Assembly (NCBI RefSeq): GCF_000328705.1
Contig: NC_019673.1
Coordinates: forward strand, 5,642,001 to 5,706,000
Direction: 5' to 3'
DNA from: Saccharothrix espanaensis DSM 44229
GTDB lineage: Bacteria > Actinomycetota > Actinomycetes > Mycobacteriales > Pseudonocardiaceae
Length of the DNA stretch: 64,000 nucleotides
The notes beneath the pieces were generated by a model. It was not told the DNA's origin. It saw only the letters and a program-made list of their open reading frames with translations, and searched no databases. Each line of letters starts with the position of its first letter. Within the stretch, counting starts at the first letter, position 1. The translations under genes and the position numbers were made by a program. Below, one piece after another: positions 1 to 7,833 of this stretch.

Positions 1-369
1 CACGCCGAGGCGCGGCGGCTGTCCGGGGCGTTGAACGTCTGGAGCAGCCAGGCCGACGCGTTCGACCCGGTGCGGACCGCGTTGGTCGCCGTGTTCACCT
101 CCGCGATGTCGGCGATCATCCTCACCGCCGCGCACTGGAGCCACGCCCACGCCCAGGCCCGTCAACTCGTGACGGCGCTGGAGACCCGGGACATCATCGC
201 CACCGCCAAGGGGATCGTCATGGCCCGGCTGGGCTTCACCGCGCCGGACGCGTTCCGCTGGATGACCGAGGTGTCGCAGCGCACGAACCACAAGGTCCGT
301 GACTTGGCGGCGCTCATCGTCACCGATCCGGACGCGATCCTCGCCCGCCCCGGGAACCAGGTGCCGTAG
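1..369 (+). CDS. ANTAR-domain regulator, C-terminal part
   Basis: The reading frame is open from the first base, so only the last 122 residues are present. They carry an ANTAR domain, an RNA-binding antiterminator module of three helices, recognisable from the stretch RDIIATAKGIVMARLG followed by DAFRWMTEVSQRTNHKVRDLA. In this family the ANTAR domain usually follows a GAF sensor and binds paired hairpins in nascent mRNA to prevent termination; the sensor part lies outside the window. The preceding helix AMSAIILTAAHWSHAHAQARQL is typical of the GAF-ANTAR linker. Its neighbour on the other strand is a SpoIIE-type phosphatase, and 17 bases separate the two convergent stop codons. Family call is firm; the signal it senses cannot be told. 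Confidence 0.85.
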   Translation, partial: HAEARRLSGALNVWSSQADAFDPVRTALVAVFTSAMSAIILTAAHWSHAHAQARQLVTALETRDIIATAKGIVMARLGFTAPDAFRWMTEVSQRTNHKVRDLAALIVTDPDAILARPGNQVP

Positions 370-385
370 CACCGAGCGCCACCGC

Positions 386-1882
386 CTACCGAGCGCCGCC
401 GTTCCAGGGAGTGGTCCGCGCCGGGTCGGTCCGCCGGGCGAGCAACACCGTCACGTCGTCCCGCAACGCCCCGTGCTGGTGGTCGCGGACCGCGTTGACG
501 AGCCGGCGGACGGTTTCCGGCACCGGGTGCGCGCCGGTCACCTCGCGGCTCAGGAAGTCCGCCAAGCGCTCTTCGCCGAACGGCACCTCCGCCGCGTCAC
601 GAGCCGTGGTCACCCCGTCGGTGTAGAGCACGACCCAGTCCTCGGGTGCCAACGCCCGCTCCCCGATCCGCACCTCGCCGAGGCCGAGCCCGAGGCCGAG
701 CGGGCGGCACCGGCCGCCGTCGAGGGTGTCGACGGCCTTCCCGGGGCACACCACCAGCGGCAGCGGGTGCCCGGCGTTGAGGTAGCGCAGGCGGCCGGTC
801 ACGAGGTCGAACTCGGCGAGGACGGCGGTGGCGCACGCGGAGCCGCCGAACCGGCCGCTGATCGTCTCGTCGATCAGCTTGGCCTGGTCGTACAGCCCGA
901 ACCCGGCGTGCCGGGCGCTGCGGTACGCCGCCACCGCGGCCGCGGCGACCGGACCGGCGCACCCGTCCTGGCTCGCGGCGTCGAGCACGATCACGGTGGC
1001 GGTGGACTCCGACAGGGTGTAGTCGAAGACGTCGCTGGTGACGTCGTCGCGGGGTTCCAGCGCCGCGGCCACGACGAGCCCGTCCACCCCGGCGGTCGAC
1101 GGCGGCAGCAGCGACCGGATCAGCTCGGCGTCGACCGAGCGGCGGACCTGCACGCGACCCCGGTCGATCACGTCGCCGTACTGCGACAGCAGGCTCACCA
1201 GGTGGCCCAGCAACGCCGAGAACCAACGGCAGTGCGAGTGCAGTTCCGGGTCTTCGAGGTCGTCCACGTGCTCGACCTCGACTTCGAGGACACCCAGCCG
1301 CTCCGCCCCGTCCACCAGCGGCACCCACAGCGCGCGGGACTCCGGGTCGTCCCCCGGCAGTGCCCGGACCTCCCGGAACGCGCGACCGGCCACCGTCCGG
1401 TCCACGTCCAGCGAGGCGCGGCGACGCCCACCCGCGGCCACGGCGTGGAGTCGGCGCCGGCCGGAGTCGACCAGGTAGAGGGTGAGCCCCACGCCCAGCA
1501 CCCGCCCGGCCGCCTCGGCGACGGCCGGCAGCCGGTCGGGCGCCGCCGACTGCGCGCCTTCGAGCAGCTTCACCAGCGCCGCGAACAGGCCGGGCCGGGG
1601 CCGGGCCGCCGAGGACGGACGGCTGTAGGTGGCGCGGTAAGACGACGTCAGCTCGTCCAGCCGCTCGTTCACCGCGAGCGCGAGGACATCGCGTTCCAGC
1701 GCTGGTAGTGCGCCCCGTCCGTGTACGTAGTCGTCAACGGTCGCGGGATTTGTGCCGCCGCCCAACGCGAAGTACCTGACCCACAGGTCGTCAGGCGACA
1801 GGCCGGCGTGCTTCACCGCGAGCGCCGCGCTGCGCTGCTGGTCCGCAGCGCGCTGTTCTGGTCGATGTGCCTCGTCATTCAT
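386..1882 (-). CDS. GAF-linked SpoIIE-type PP2C serine phosphatase
   Basis: This 498-residue protein has three parts. Residues about 20-85 (LSPDDLWVRYFALGG through LALAVNERLDEL) form the helical N-terminal module often found in actinobacterial stress phosphatases. Residues about 110-265 look like a GAF sensor. Residues about 285-490 are a SpoIIE/PP2C phosphatase domain: SDVFDY, VIVLDAASQDG, LNAGHPLPLVV, LYTDGVTTARD and DDVTVLLARR mark the metal-binding aspartates and core strands. Such enzymes dephosphorylate STAS anti-anti-sigma factors and so release stress sigma factors. Two STAS genes occur in the window (3031-3540 and 61657-62082), making them plausible but unproven substrates. The start ATG is the first in frame; no SigB-type promoter was found upstream. 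Confidence 0.85.
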   Translation of the reverse strand: MNDEAHRPEQRAADQQRSAALAVKHAGLSPDDLWVRYFALGGGTNPATVDDYVHGRGALPALERDVLALAVNERLDELTSSYRATYSRPSSAARPRPGLFAALVKLLEGAQSAAPDRLPAVAEAAGRVLGVGLTLYLVDSGRRRLHAVAAGGRRRASLDVDRTVAGRAFREVRALPGDDPESRALWVPLVDGAERLGVLEVEVEHVDDLEDPELHSHCRWFSALLGHLVSLLSQYGDVIDRGRVQVRRSVDAELIRSLLPPSTAGVDGLVVAAALEPRDDVTSDVFDYTLSESTATVIVLDAASQDGCAGPVAAAAVAAYRSARHAGFGLYDQAKLIDETISGRFGGSACATAVLAEFDLVTGRLRYLNAGHPLPLVVCPGKAVDTLDGGRCRPLGLGLGLGEVRIGERALAPEDWVVLYTDGVTTARDAAEVPFGEERLADFLSREVTGAHPVPETVRRLVNAVRDHQHGALRDDVTVLLARRTDPARTTPWNGGAR

Positions 1883-2361
1883 GGTCGTCCCGGTTGGTGG
1901 TGGTTCTCAACGGCCCACGAGTCGATCGATGGAGGTGTCGGGGCGCGGCCAGGCGGTCGGGTAACCCCCGCACGTCCACGGACCACCGGGGTGGACCGCC
2001 CGGGCGGTGGGTGCGCGCGGCACGGCCGCTGTGGGTACGCGCGGCACGGCCGCGGTGGGCCGGTTACGCCGCAGGGGCCGGTGGCGGGCGGCGGGGTGGA
2101 TCGACCGGCGACGGGACACGCCTGCGAGGCCGGACCGAGCATCGACGCGACCGGGCGCACCGACGTCGGGCAGCACTGCGGAACACGGGACACCACCACT
2201 CCTCGAACCTCGGCGGAGACATCCGGCGGGGTCGGACTACCCCCGCCAAGCGCGCGAAAACCAAGCGGCGGTGTCGGGTGTCCGCCGTCGTGGTGGGCGA
2301 TCTCCCGCGCTGGGGCCGCGGTGGCACCGGTACTGCTCGACCAGGTCCTACCCCGCGCGGG
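1883..2361. other. Intergenic stretch without a convincing gene
   Basis: Between the phosphatase start and the PRC-barrel gene end lie 479 bases. Open frames occur on both strands but they are arginine/glycine/proline-rich, have no recognisable domain and no ribosome-binding site, as expected of random frames in GC-rich DNA. The stretch holds a short tandem repeat (2007-2054). Upstream of the phosphatase I see a GGGTTACCC palindrome near 1959-1967 but no matching -35 element. Confidence 0.6.
2007..2054. repeat. Two-copy 24-bp tandem repeat
   Basis: Two adjacent 24-base units differ at two positions (2013, g/a, and the last base, t/g); a third copy begins at 2055 but breaks down after six bases. 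It lies in non-coding DNA upstream of the phosphatase gene. No function is evident. Confidence 0.8.
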
Positions 2362-2790
2362 TCACAGCATCGGCGGAACCGCCCGGTAGCTCTCGGTGTA
2401 GTAGTCGCCGGTGCGTTGCCGGTGGGCGTCGCGGTCGGTGTCGTCCGGGTCGTACTCGGGGGCGTCTTTGATCTGGTCCTTGGTCCGGTCGACGTAGACC
2501 TTGCGCTCCTCGTGGTCCACCCGTCGCACCGTGCCCACGGGCAGCACGACCTTGCGGCCGAAGATCCACGGGCCGGTGTCGACCATCAGGCAGTCGGCGG
2601 GAACCTCGGCGTTGTCCTCGTCGACCTTGCCGATACCGCCGTCGGTCGCCTCGACGTGGTAGCCGATCAGACCCGTGTCGGGACGTTCGCCGGCACCCGC
2701 GCTGTCCCGCACGCGGTCGAAGCCGGCGTCACCGGCGGACAGCCACGTCGGGTCGCGCCAGACCCAGGGGGCGAACAAGTACGGTTGCAT
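2362..2790 (-). CDS. PRC-barrel domain stress protein
   Basis: The 142-residue product has a PRC-barrel fold at residues about 40-105: LIGYHVEATDGGIGKVDE, then a beta-rich segment with DTGPWIFGRKVVLPVG and VRRVDHEERKVYVDRTKDQIK. The family is widespread in bacteria as a small beta-barrel that binds proteins or surfaces; in actinobacteria and other groups these stand-alone copies are often stress-induced. The N-terminus MQPYLFAPWVWRDP is hydrophobic-aromatic but not a signal peptide. The ATG is preceded by a good GGAGG. A SigB-type promoter (2827-2851) lies 36 nt upstream. Function beyond the fold is unknown. Confidence 0.85.
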   Translation of the reverse strand: MQPYLFAPWVWRDPTWLSAGDAGFDRVRDSAGAGERPDTGLIGYHVEATDGGIGKVDEDNAEVPADCLMVDTGPWIFGRKVVLPVGTVRRVDHEERKVYVDRTKDQIKDAPEYDPDDTDRDAHRQRTGDYYTESYRAVPPML

Positions 2791-2826
2791 CTCGGTCCTC
2801 CGGTGTAGGGAGCGGGTACCGCGGGG

Positions 2827-2851
2827 CTACCCCGATCGGAGCGGCGGAATC
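2827..2851 (-). promoter_or_regulatory. SigB/SigF-type promoter of the PRC-barrel gene
   Basis: On the minus strand the sequence reads GATT, 15 bases, GGGTAG. This fits the actinobacterial SigB/SigF class (GNNT or GTTT, 14-16 bases, GGGTA). The -10 hexamer ends 36 nt before the ATG at 2790. Confidence 0.55.
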
Positions 2852-3030
2852 GGGCCGATACGGCCACCGGCGTCGGTGGTGGCGGAGGAAGGGCGGCCGG
2901 CCTGCGGTTGCTCAGCGTGGTCGGGACGACCTCCACCGCATCAGCCACGCCGCCTTCGTGCGCGCCGTGCCGACGTGAGCGCTGACGTGGGCGGACATGC
3001 GGTTTCGCGCGGGCCGGTTCCGCCGGCTCC

Positions 3031-3540
3031 TCAGTGTCGACGCCCGGGTACGCGCGGCCTGCGTGCCGCCGGGTCGTTGTCCTCTGTGACCGGGAGCCGG
3101 CGGGTGATCGCCAGCCGAACCGGCTCCGGGGTGGCCGGTCGCACCGGGAAAACGCCGGCCAGCGCGGCGGACAGGTTCCGGTGCACGTGGAGCAGGCGGT
3201 GCAGGCCGCTGACCCGGAGGGTGTGCAGCACCGACGGGTCGGAGGCCACGATGCGCAGGAGCGCGCCCCGCGCGGCACAGCCGAAGTGGTGCTCCACCAG
3301 CACCTCCAGCCCCGCCCGGTCGAGGTAGCGGACCTCGGTCAGGTCCAGCACCACCGACGCCGCCGCCTCACGTGCGATCCGCAGGCATCGGTCGAGCGTC
3401 ACAGCGGTCACGGAGTCCACGGCGCCGGACGCGCGCACCGCGACCACACCGTCCCGGATCACGTGTTCGAAGTGCAGCGTGGCCGGGCGCGGCGGGTCGG
3501 GCGCGGTTCGGATGTGGTCGTTGTCGACGCAGCGGTCCAT
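3031..3540 (-). CDS. STAS-domain anti-anti-sigma-like protein
   Basis: This 169-residue protein has one STAS domain at residues about 20-135: strand GVVAVRASGAVDSVTAVTLD, the signature loop and helix VVLDLTEVRYLDRAGLEVLVEHH, then LLRIVASDPSVLHTLRVSGL. STAS proteins bind anti-sigma kinases and are controlled by serine phosphorylation. The usual phospho-acceptor (D-S-S/T-G just before the helix) reads YLDRAGLEVL here, so the usual serine/threonine is replaced by Asp/Arg. It may therefore be locked in one state or work differently. A 30-residue basic C-terminal tail is unusual. Its upstream region shares a 17-base element with the second STAS gene at 61657-62082, and both proteins keep the motif RIVA(S/T) and a leucine/histidine-rich end. 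Confidence 0.85.
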   Translation of the reverse strand: MDRCVDNDHIRTAPDPPRPATLHFEHVIRDGVVAVRASGAVDSVTAVTLDRCLRIAREAAASVVLDLTEVRYLDRAGLEVLVEHHFGCAARGALLRIVASDPSVLHTLRVSGLHRLLHVHRNLSAALAGVFPVRPATPEPVRLAITRRLPVTEDNDPAARRPRVPGRRH

Positions 3541-3595
3541 CTCTTCCCCTCATGAGCGTGAAGCGACGGCCGTGGTCACGTCGCCGTGCCGGGCG

Positions 3596-3612
3596 GGCTC
3601 GCTGCTCAACCC
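3596..3612 (-). promoter_or_regulatory. 17-bp element shared by both STAS genes (copy 1)
   Basis: Read on the minus strand, GGGTTGAGCAGCGAGCC is identical to 62141-62157. Its downstream end lies 55 nt before the STAS start codon, against 58 nt in the other copy. Flanking similarity extends further downstream (CACGTCGC-like block about 20-25 bases away). A nine-base core (GGGTTGAGC) recurs 53 nt upstream of the SDR start at 19293. It could be a promoter element or a regulator site. Confidence 0.5.
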
Positions 3613-3695
3613 ACTCCCGGTTCCCGACCCTAGCGCCGACGGACACCACCGCAACTTCAGGACCGCTCCGCCGTCCGGGTGAGGTGACGAGTCGG

Positions 3696-4091
3696 TCAGT
3701 TCCGCGCGGACTCGGTCGCGCGTTCGTTGGCCTTGTGGATGGCGGCGACCAGCTCGCTCTTGCCCATCGTCGACCGGCCGGGCACGTCGAGCCGCTTGGC
3801 GATCTCGTAGAGGTGCTGCTTGGACGCGTTGGCGTCCACCCCGCCCGCGGTCGATCCCTGCGCCGGAGTGCTGCGCGCGGCCTGCTTGTCGGAGGGTCCC
3901 TTGTGCTCCTTGGGCTCCCAGTGGTCGCCGACCTTCTCGAACGAGTGCTTCAAAGCGGAGAACGCGGTGCGATGTGCGCGTTCGCCTTCTCCGTAGGTGT
4001 CCACGGCCGAGTCGTGCGCCTTGATCCACGTGCGCTGGGCCTTGGCCGAGGACCTCTCGACCGTGCTGGGCAGTTCCTGCCTTCCCGGCAT
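3696..4091 (-). CDS. ChaB-like protein with C-terminal Rho_N/SAP-type domain
   Basis: The 131-residue basic protein has a ChaB-type N-terminal half (residues about 1-60, LPSTVERSSAKAQRTWIKAHDSAVDTYG and RAHRTAFSALKHSFEKVGDHW). ChaB was first named as a cation transport regulator, but the biochemical role is unclear. Residues about 88-122 (ASKQHLYEIAKRLDVPGRSTMGKSELVAAI) are a Rho N-terminal/SAP-like helix-extended-helix module that binds nucleic acid. The ATG is preceded by GAGAGGAGGAG. I chose this start because a longer frame upstream is only antisense shadow. A near-identical C-terminal module occurs in the protein at 34298-34627, and both genes have SigB-type promoters. A nucleoid- or RNA-associated stress role is inferred. 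Confidence 0.8.
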   Translation of the reverse strand: MPGRQELPSTVERSSAKAQRTWIKAHDSAVDTYGEGERAHRTAFSALKHSFEKVGDHWEPKEHKGPSDKQAARSTPAQGSTAGGVDANASKQHLYEIAKRLDVPGRSTMGKSELVAAIHKANERATESARN

Positions 4092-4122
4092 GGCTCCTCC
4101 TCTCTCCACACGGTGCTGCCGG

Positions 4123-4148
4123 GTACCCCGGGTGCCGGACCCGCAACC
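4123..4148 (-). promoter_or_regulatory. SigB/SigF-type promoter of the ChaB/Rho_N gene
   Basis: Minus strand: GGTT, 16 bases, GGGTAC. The -10 hexamer ends 31 nt before the ATG at 4091, leaving room for the clear Shine-Dalgarno. Confidence 0.55.
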
Positions 4149-4279
4149 GCGCCGGCGACAGCCGTGCTCGCCGTACCCGGCACCACCCGGGTGAAACACG
4201 ACGATCGTGCCTCGCGTCGCCCGTTCGAGTTCACCTCGCGGTGGGCGGCCGGCGGGTGGGAAGTAACGACCGGGTCGGT

Positions 4280-4304
4280 GCATGAGTCGCTCCGACGCGG
4301 GTAG
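4280..4304 (+). promoter_or_regulatory. SigB/SigF-type promoter of the glycan cluster, plus arm
   Basis: GCAT, 15 bases, GGGTAG. The -10 ends at 4304 and the ATG of the epimerase is at 4314, so transcription should start at or within a base or two of the start codon (leaderless mRNA). Only a weak purine stretch (GGGAAG) lies between. Confidence 0.5.
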
Positions 4305-4313
4305 CTGGGAAGC

Positions 4314-5240
4314 ATGGGATTGCGACGAGTGGTGGTCACCGGCGGTGCGGGCTTCGTCGGTTCGCACGTGTGCGAGGCGTTGCTGCGCAGCGGCGTGCGC
4401 GTGGTGTGCGTGGACAACTTCCGCACCGGCTCGGTGGACAACCTGCCCGAGAACCCCAAGCTGGGGGTGGTGCACGCCGACGTGACGCGGCCCCTCGACC
4501 TGCTGGGCGAGGTGGACCTGGTGCTGCACCTCGCCTGTCCCGCGTCCCCGGTGGACTACCTGCGGATGCCGGTGGACACGTTGCGGACCGGTGCGCTGGG
4601 CACGCTGCACGCGCTGGAGTTGGCACACCGCAAGGGTGCCCGGATCGTGGTCGCGTCCACCAGCGAGGTGTACGGCGACCCGCTGGAGCACCCGCAGCGC
4701 GAAGACTACTGGGGCAACGTCAACCCCATCGGCCCGCGCAGCGTCTACGACGAGGCCAAGCGGTTCGGCGAGGCGGCGGTGGAGGCGTTTCGCCGCGAGT
4801 ACGGCACGAACACCGCGATCGTGCGGATCTTCAACACCTACGGACCCCGGATGCGCCCGGACGACGGCCGCGTGATCCCCACTTTCCTGAGCCAGGCGCG
4901 CGCGGGTCGCCCGCTGACGGTGCACGGTGACGGGCAGCAGACCCGTTCCCTGTGCCACGTCGACGACCTCGTGCGCGGCTTGCTGCTGATGGCGGAGTCC
5001 GACCACCACGGTCCGATCAACCTGGGCAACCCGCAGGAGGTCACCGTGCTGGAGATCGCCGAGCGGATCATCGCGCTGACCGGCTCCGCGTCGAGGATCG
5101 AACACGTGGACGCGATGGTGGACGACCCACGTCGACGTCGGCCCGACATCTCGTTGGCGCGGTCCGTGCTGGGCTGGCAACCCGAAATCTCGTTGGACGA
5201 AGGACTCCGGCGCTCGTTCGCCCTGGAACCGGTCGGCTGA
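4314..5240 (+). CDS. NAD-dependent nucleotide-sugar epimerase/decarboxylase (extended SDR)
   Basis: The 308-residue protein is an extended SDR. VTGGAGFVGSHVCEALL near the N-terminus binds NAD; the catalytic YxxxK sits in RSVYDEAKRFGEA, preceded by the serine of ASTSEVYGD. The segments GPRMRPDDGRVIPTFLSQ and GQQTRSLCHVDDLVRG are typical of the UDP-glucuronate decarboxylase (UDP-xylose synthase) subgroup. Its neighbour at 8651-9910 makes UDP-glucuronate, so a UDP-glucose to UDP-glucuronate to UDP-xylose route is plausible. It is also the only sugar epimerase in a cluster otherwise lacking HldD, so a 6-epimerase role cannot be excluded. It leads a five-gene plus-strand operon. Confidence 0.85.
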   Translation: MGLRRVVVTGGAGFVGSHVCEALLRSGVRVVCVDNFRTGSVDNLPENPKLGVVHADVTRPLDLLGEVDLVLHLACPASPVDYLRMPVDTLRTGALGTLHALELAHRKGARIVVASTSEVYGDPLEHPQREDYWGNVNPIGPRSVYDEAKRFGEAAVEAFRREYGTNTAIVRIFNTYGPRMRPDDGRVIPTFLSQARAGRPLTVHGDGQQTRSLCHVDDLVRGLLLMAESDHHGPINLGNPQEVTVLEIAERIIALTGSASRIEHVDAMVDDPRRRRPDISLARSVLGWQPEISLDEGLRRSFALEPVG

Positions 5241-5269
5241 CCGTCCACATCGGAGGAAGGAGGCGCGCT

Positions 5270-6883
5270 GTGCGCGTACTCGGCATCAACGCGGTTTTCC
5301 ACGACCCGGCAGCGGCTCTGGTGGTCGACGGCCAGGTGGTCGCGGCGGCCGAGGAGGAGCGGTTCTCGCGGCGCAAGCACGGCAAGCGGCCGGTGCCCTT
5401 CTCCGCTTGGGAGCAGCCCGAACAGGCCGCCCGGTGGTGCTTGGAGCACGCCGGTCTGACCCCTGCGGACCTGGACGCGGTGGCGTACTCCTACGACCCC
5501 GGCCTGGCGGTGGAGGACACCGCGCCGTGGGAGGAGCTGCGGACCACCTACGCGCGTCGCGCTCCGCAGTTCCTCGCGACCGCGCTGCCCGGACTCGACC
5601 CGGACATCGTCCAGTTCGTGCCGCACCACGTGGCGCACGCCGCGTCCACGGGCTTGGCCGCGCCGTTCGACGGCAACTGCGCGGTGCTGGTGGCCGACGG
5701 CCGGGGCGAGTGCGGCTCGCACCTGTCCGGCGAGTACCGGGGCCACGAGTTGACCACGCTCGCCGCGCAGGAGCTGCCGCACTCGCTCGGCCTGCTCTAC
5801 GAAGACCTGACCGAACACCTGGGCTTCCTGCGCTCCAGCGACGAGTACAAGGTGATGGCGCTCGCCTCCTACGCCGAGCCGGTGCACTTGGAGCTGTTGC
5901 GGGAGCACGTCTTCGCGCGCCCGGACGGCGGTTTCGAGGTGCGCCCGGTGGACTGGGGTGCGCTGGCGAAGCAGCGGGCCGCCGATGACGAGGTGACCCG
6001 CGAGCACGCGGAGCTGGCGGCGAGCGTGCAGGTGCGGGTGGAAGAGGTGCTGCTCGACCTCGCCCGGTGGTTGCACGAGAGGACCGGGCAGCGGCGGCTG
6101 GCCATGGCGGGTGGTGTCGCCCTGAACTGCGTCGCGAACACCCGCATCCTCGACGAAGGGCCGTTCGACGAGCTGTGGGTGCAGCCCGCGGCGGGCGATT
6201 CGGGCACGGCGCTGGGCGCGGCGCTGCACGTGGCGGCGCGGGGCGGGGAACCCGCCGCGGCGATGCCCGGGGCGGATCTCGGGCGCGGTTTCACCGATGA
6301 CGAGGTCGAGGGCTTCCTGAAGCGGGCCGCGGTGTCCTACGACGAGCCCGACGACATCGCCGAGGTGGTCGCCCAGGCGTTGGCGGACAACAAGGTGGTG
6401 GCGTGGTTCCAGGGCCGGGCCGAGTACGGTCCCCGGGCGCTGGGCCGGCGATCGCTGCTGGCCAACCCGTGCCACGCGGAGAACCTGGAACGGCTCAACA
6501 ACGTCAAGGGGCGCGAGCAGTTCCGCCCGGTCGCGCCGATGGTGCTGGAGGAGCGGGCGGCGGAGCTGTTCGGCCGGGGACCGATCCCCAGCCCGTACAT
6601 GCTGTTCGTGCACGACGTGCACCCGGACTGGGTGGATCGGATCCCGGCCGTGGTGCACGTGGACGGCACCGCGCGGGTGCAGACCGTGGCACCGGACCGC
6701 GAACCGCTGATGGCACGGGTGTTGCGCGGGTTCGAGCGGCGCACCGGCGTGCCGGTCGTGGTCAACACAAGCCTGAACACCGCCGGCCGGCCGATGGTCG
6801 ACGACCCGCGCGACGCGTTGGAGTGCTTCGGTTCCGCGCCGGTGGACCTGCTGGCGATCGGTCGTTTCACGGTGCGGCGATGA
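5270..6883 (+). CDS. NodU/TobZ-family O-carbamoyltransferase
   Basis: The 537-residue protein has the two-domain carbamoyltransferase layout. The N-terminal ASKHA-fold part begins RVLGINAVFHDPAAALVVDG and includes AEEERFSRRKHGK, VPHHVAHAAS and MAGGVALNCVANTRI. The C-terminal YrdC-like part carries FQGRAEYGPRALGRRSLLAN, the REQFRPVAP block and NTSLNTAGRPMVDDP. The family transfers the carbamoyl group of carbamoyl phosphate to a sugar hydroxyl via carbamoyl-adenylate. I chose GTG 5270, 30 bases after the epimerase stop, because GGAGGAAGGAGG precedes it and homology starts there; the frame itself extends further upstream. With heptose genes nearby, a heptose residue is an attractive acceptor: in Pseudomonas aeruginosa core LPS a heptose is 7-O-carbamoylated by such an enzyme. 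Confidence 0.9.
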   Translation: MRVLGINAVFHDPAAALVVDGQVVAAAEEERFSRRKHGKRPVPFSAWEQPEQAARWCLEHAGLTPADLDAVAYSYDPGLAVEDTAPWEELRTTYARRAPQFLATALPGLDPDIVQFVPHHVAHAASTGLAAPFDGNCAVLVADGRGECGSHLSGEYRGHELTTLAAQELPHSLGLLYEDLTEHLGFLRSSDEYKVMALASYAEPVHLELLREHVFARPDGGFEVRPVDWGALAKQRAADDEVTREHAELAASVQVRVEEVLLDLARWLHERTGQRRLAMAGGVALNCVANTRILDEGPFDELWVQPAAGDSGTALGAALHVAARGGEPAAAMPGADLGRGFTDDEVEGFLKRAAVSYDEPDDIAEVVAQALADNKVVAWFQGRAEYGPRALGRRSLLANPCHAENLERLNNVKGREQFRPVAPMVLEERAAELFGRGPIPSPYMLFVHDVHPDWVDRIPAVVHVDGTARVQTVAPDREPLMARVLRGFERRTGVPVVVNTSLNTAGRPMVDDPRDALECFGSAPVDLLAIGRFTVRR

Positions 6884-7833
6884 GCCCCGACTACGCGGTG
6901 GTGATCCCGACCGTCGGGCGGTCGAGCCTGTCCGTGGTGCTGGACGCGGTGGAGCACGGCCGGGGCGTGGCACCGCGCGAGGTGATCGTGGTGGACGACC
7001 GCCCGGAACCGGGCCCGCTGCCGCCGACCCACTCGGCGCGGGTGCTGCACACCGGGGGCCGGGGGCCGGCCGCGGCCCGCAACGCCGGCTGGCGGGCGAC
7101 GTGCTGCGAGTGGGTGGTGTTCCTGGACGACGACGTGGTGCCCGGCCCGGACTGGCGGGAGCGCCTGGCCGAGGACCTGGCCGACGCCGGGCTCGACCTG
7201 GGCGCGAGCCAGGGCCGGATCGTGGTGCCGCTGCCCGAGGACCGGCGGCCGACCGACTGGGAGCGCGGCACCGCCGGGCTGGCCGGCGCGAAGTGGATCA
7301 CCGCGGACATGGCGTACCGGCGGGCCGCGCTGGCGCGCGTGGGCGGGTTCGACGAGCGGTTCCCGCGCGCCTACCGGGAGGACGCCGAACTGGCGGTCCG
7401 CGTGCTGGACCACGGGTACCGGATCGACACCGGGAACCGGACCACGACCCACCCGGTCCGGGCCGCGGACTTCTTCGCCAGCCTGCGCCAGCAGCGGGGC
7501 AACGCGGACGACGCCCTGGTGCGCCGGCTGCTCGGCCCGGGGTGGCGTTCCCGGATCGGCGGCCACCGGGGTCGGTTGGGGTGGCACGCGGCCACCACCG
7601 CCGCGGGGGCGGTGGCCGTGCTCGGCGCGGTGACCGGCCGGCGGCGGCTCGCGCTCGCCGGCGGCGCGGTGTGGGCCGGGCTGACCGCCCTGTACGCCGG
7701 ACAGCGGATCGCCCCCGGCCCGCGCACTGCCGACGAGATCGCGCGGATGCTGGTGACCAGCGCCGCCATCCCGGTCGCCGCGTGCTGGCACCGGCTGGTG
7801 GGCGAACTCCGGTTCCGCGGGGTGCGGCGGTGA
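6880..7833 (+). CDS. Family 2 glycosyltransferase, membrane-anchored
   Basis: This 317-residue GT-A fold enzyme starts YAVVIPTVGRSSL and has the donor-binding VIVVDDRPEP, the metal-binding triad in WVVFLDDDVVPGPDW and the acceptor-side segment VGGFDERFPRAYREDAELA with the conserved ED pair. After residue about 205 come two hydrophobic segments (AATTAAGAVAVLGAVTG and LALAGGAVWAGLTALYAG) that should anchor it in the membrane facing the cytoplasm. It begins four bases before the carbamoyltransferase stop (ATGA overlap) and ends in a GTGA overlap with the next gene, so the three are translationally coupled. It probably extends a lipid-linked glycan; donor unknown. Confidence 0.88.
   Translation: MSPDYAVVIPTVGRSSLSVVLDAVEHGRGVAPREVIVVDDRPEPGPLPPTHSARVLHTGGRGPAAARNAGWRATCCEWVVFLDDDVVPGPDWRERLAEDLADAGLDLGASQGRIVVPLPEDRRPTDWERGTAGLAGAKWITADMAYRRAALARVGGFDERFPRAYREDAELAVRVLDHGYRIDTGNRTTTHPVRAADFFASLRQQRGNADDALVRRLLGPGWRSRIGGHRGRLGWHAATTAAGAVAVLGAVTGRRRLALAGGAVWAGLTALYAGQRIAPGPRTADEIARMLVTSAAIPVAACWHRLVGELRFRGVRR

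Noticed and set aside
299..1708. A 469-codon plus-strand open frame antisense to the phosphatase gene
   Set aside because: Arg/Pro/Gly/His-rich composition, no domain or ribosome site, and the opposite strand encodes a clear SpoIIE phosphatase.
1959..1967. GGGTTACCC palindrome as a SigB-type -10 for the phosphatase gene
   Set aside because: The hexamer would be GGGTTA and no GNNT lies 14-16 bases upstream.
1883..2361. Open frames in the gap upstream of the phosphatase
   Set aside because: None has a ribosome site, a plausible composition or a recognisable domain.
4838..6973. A 711-codon minus-strand open frame in the glycan cluster
   Set aside because: It is antisense to the epimerase and carbamoyltransferase genes, both of which have full-length family motifs.
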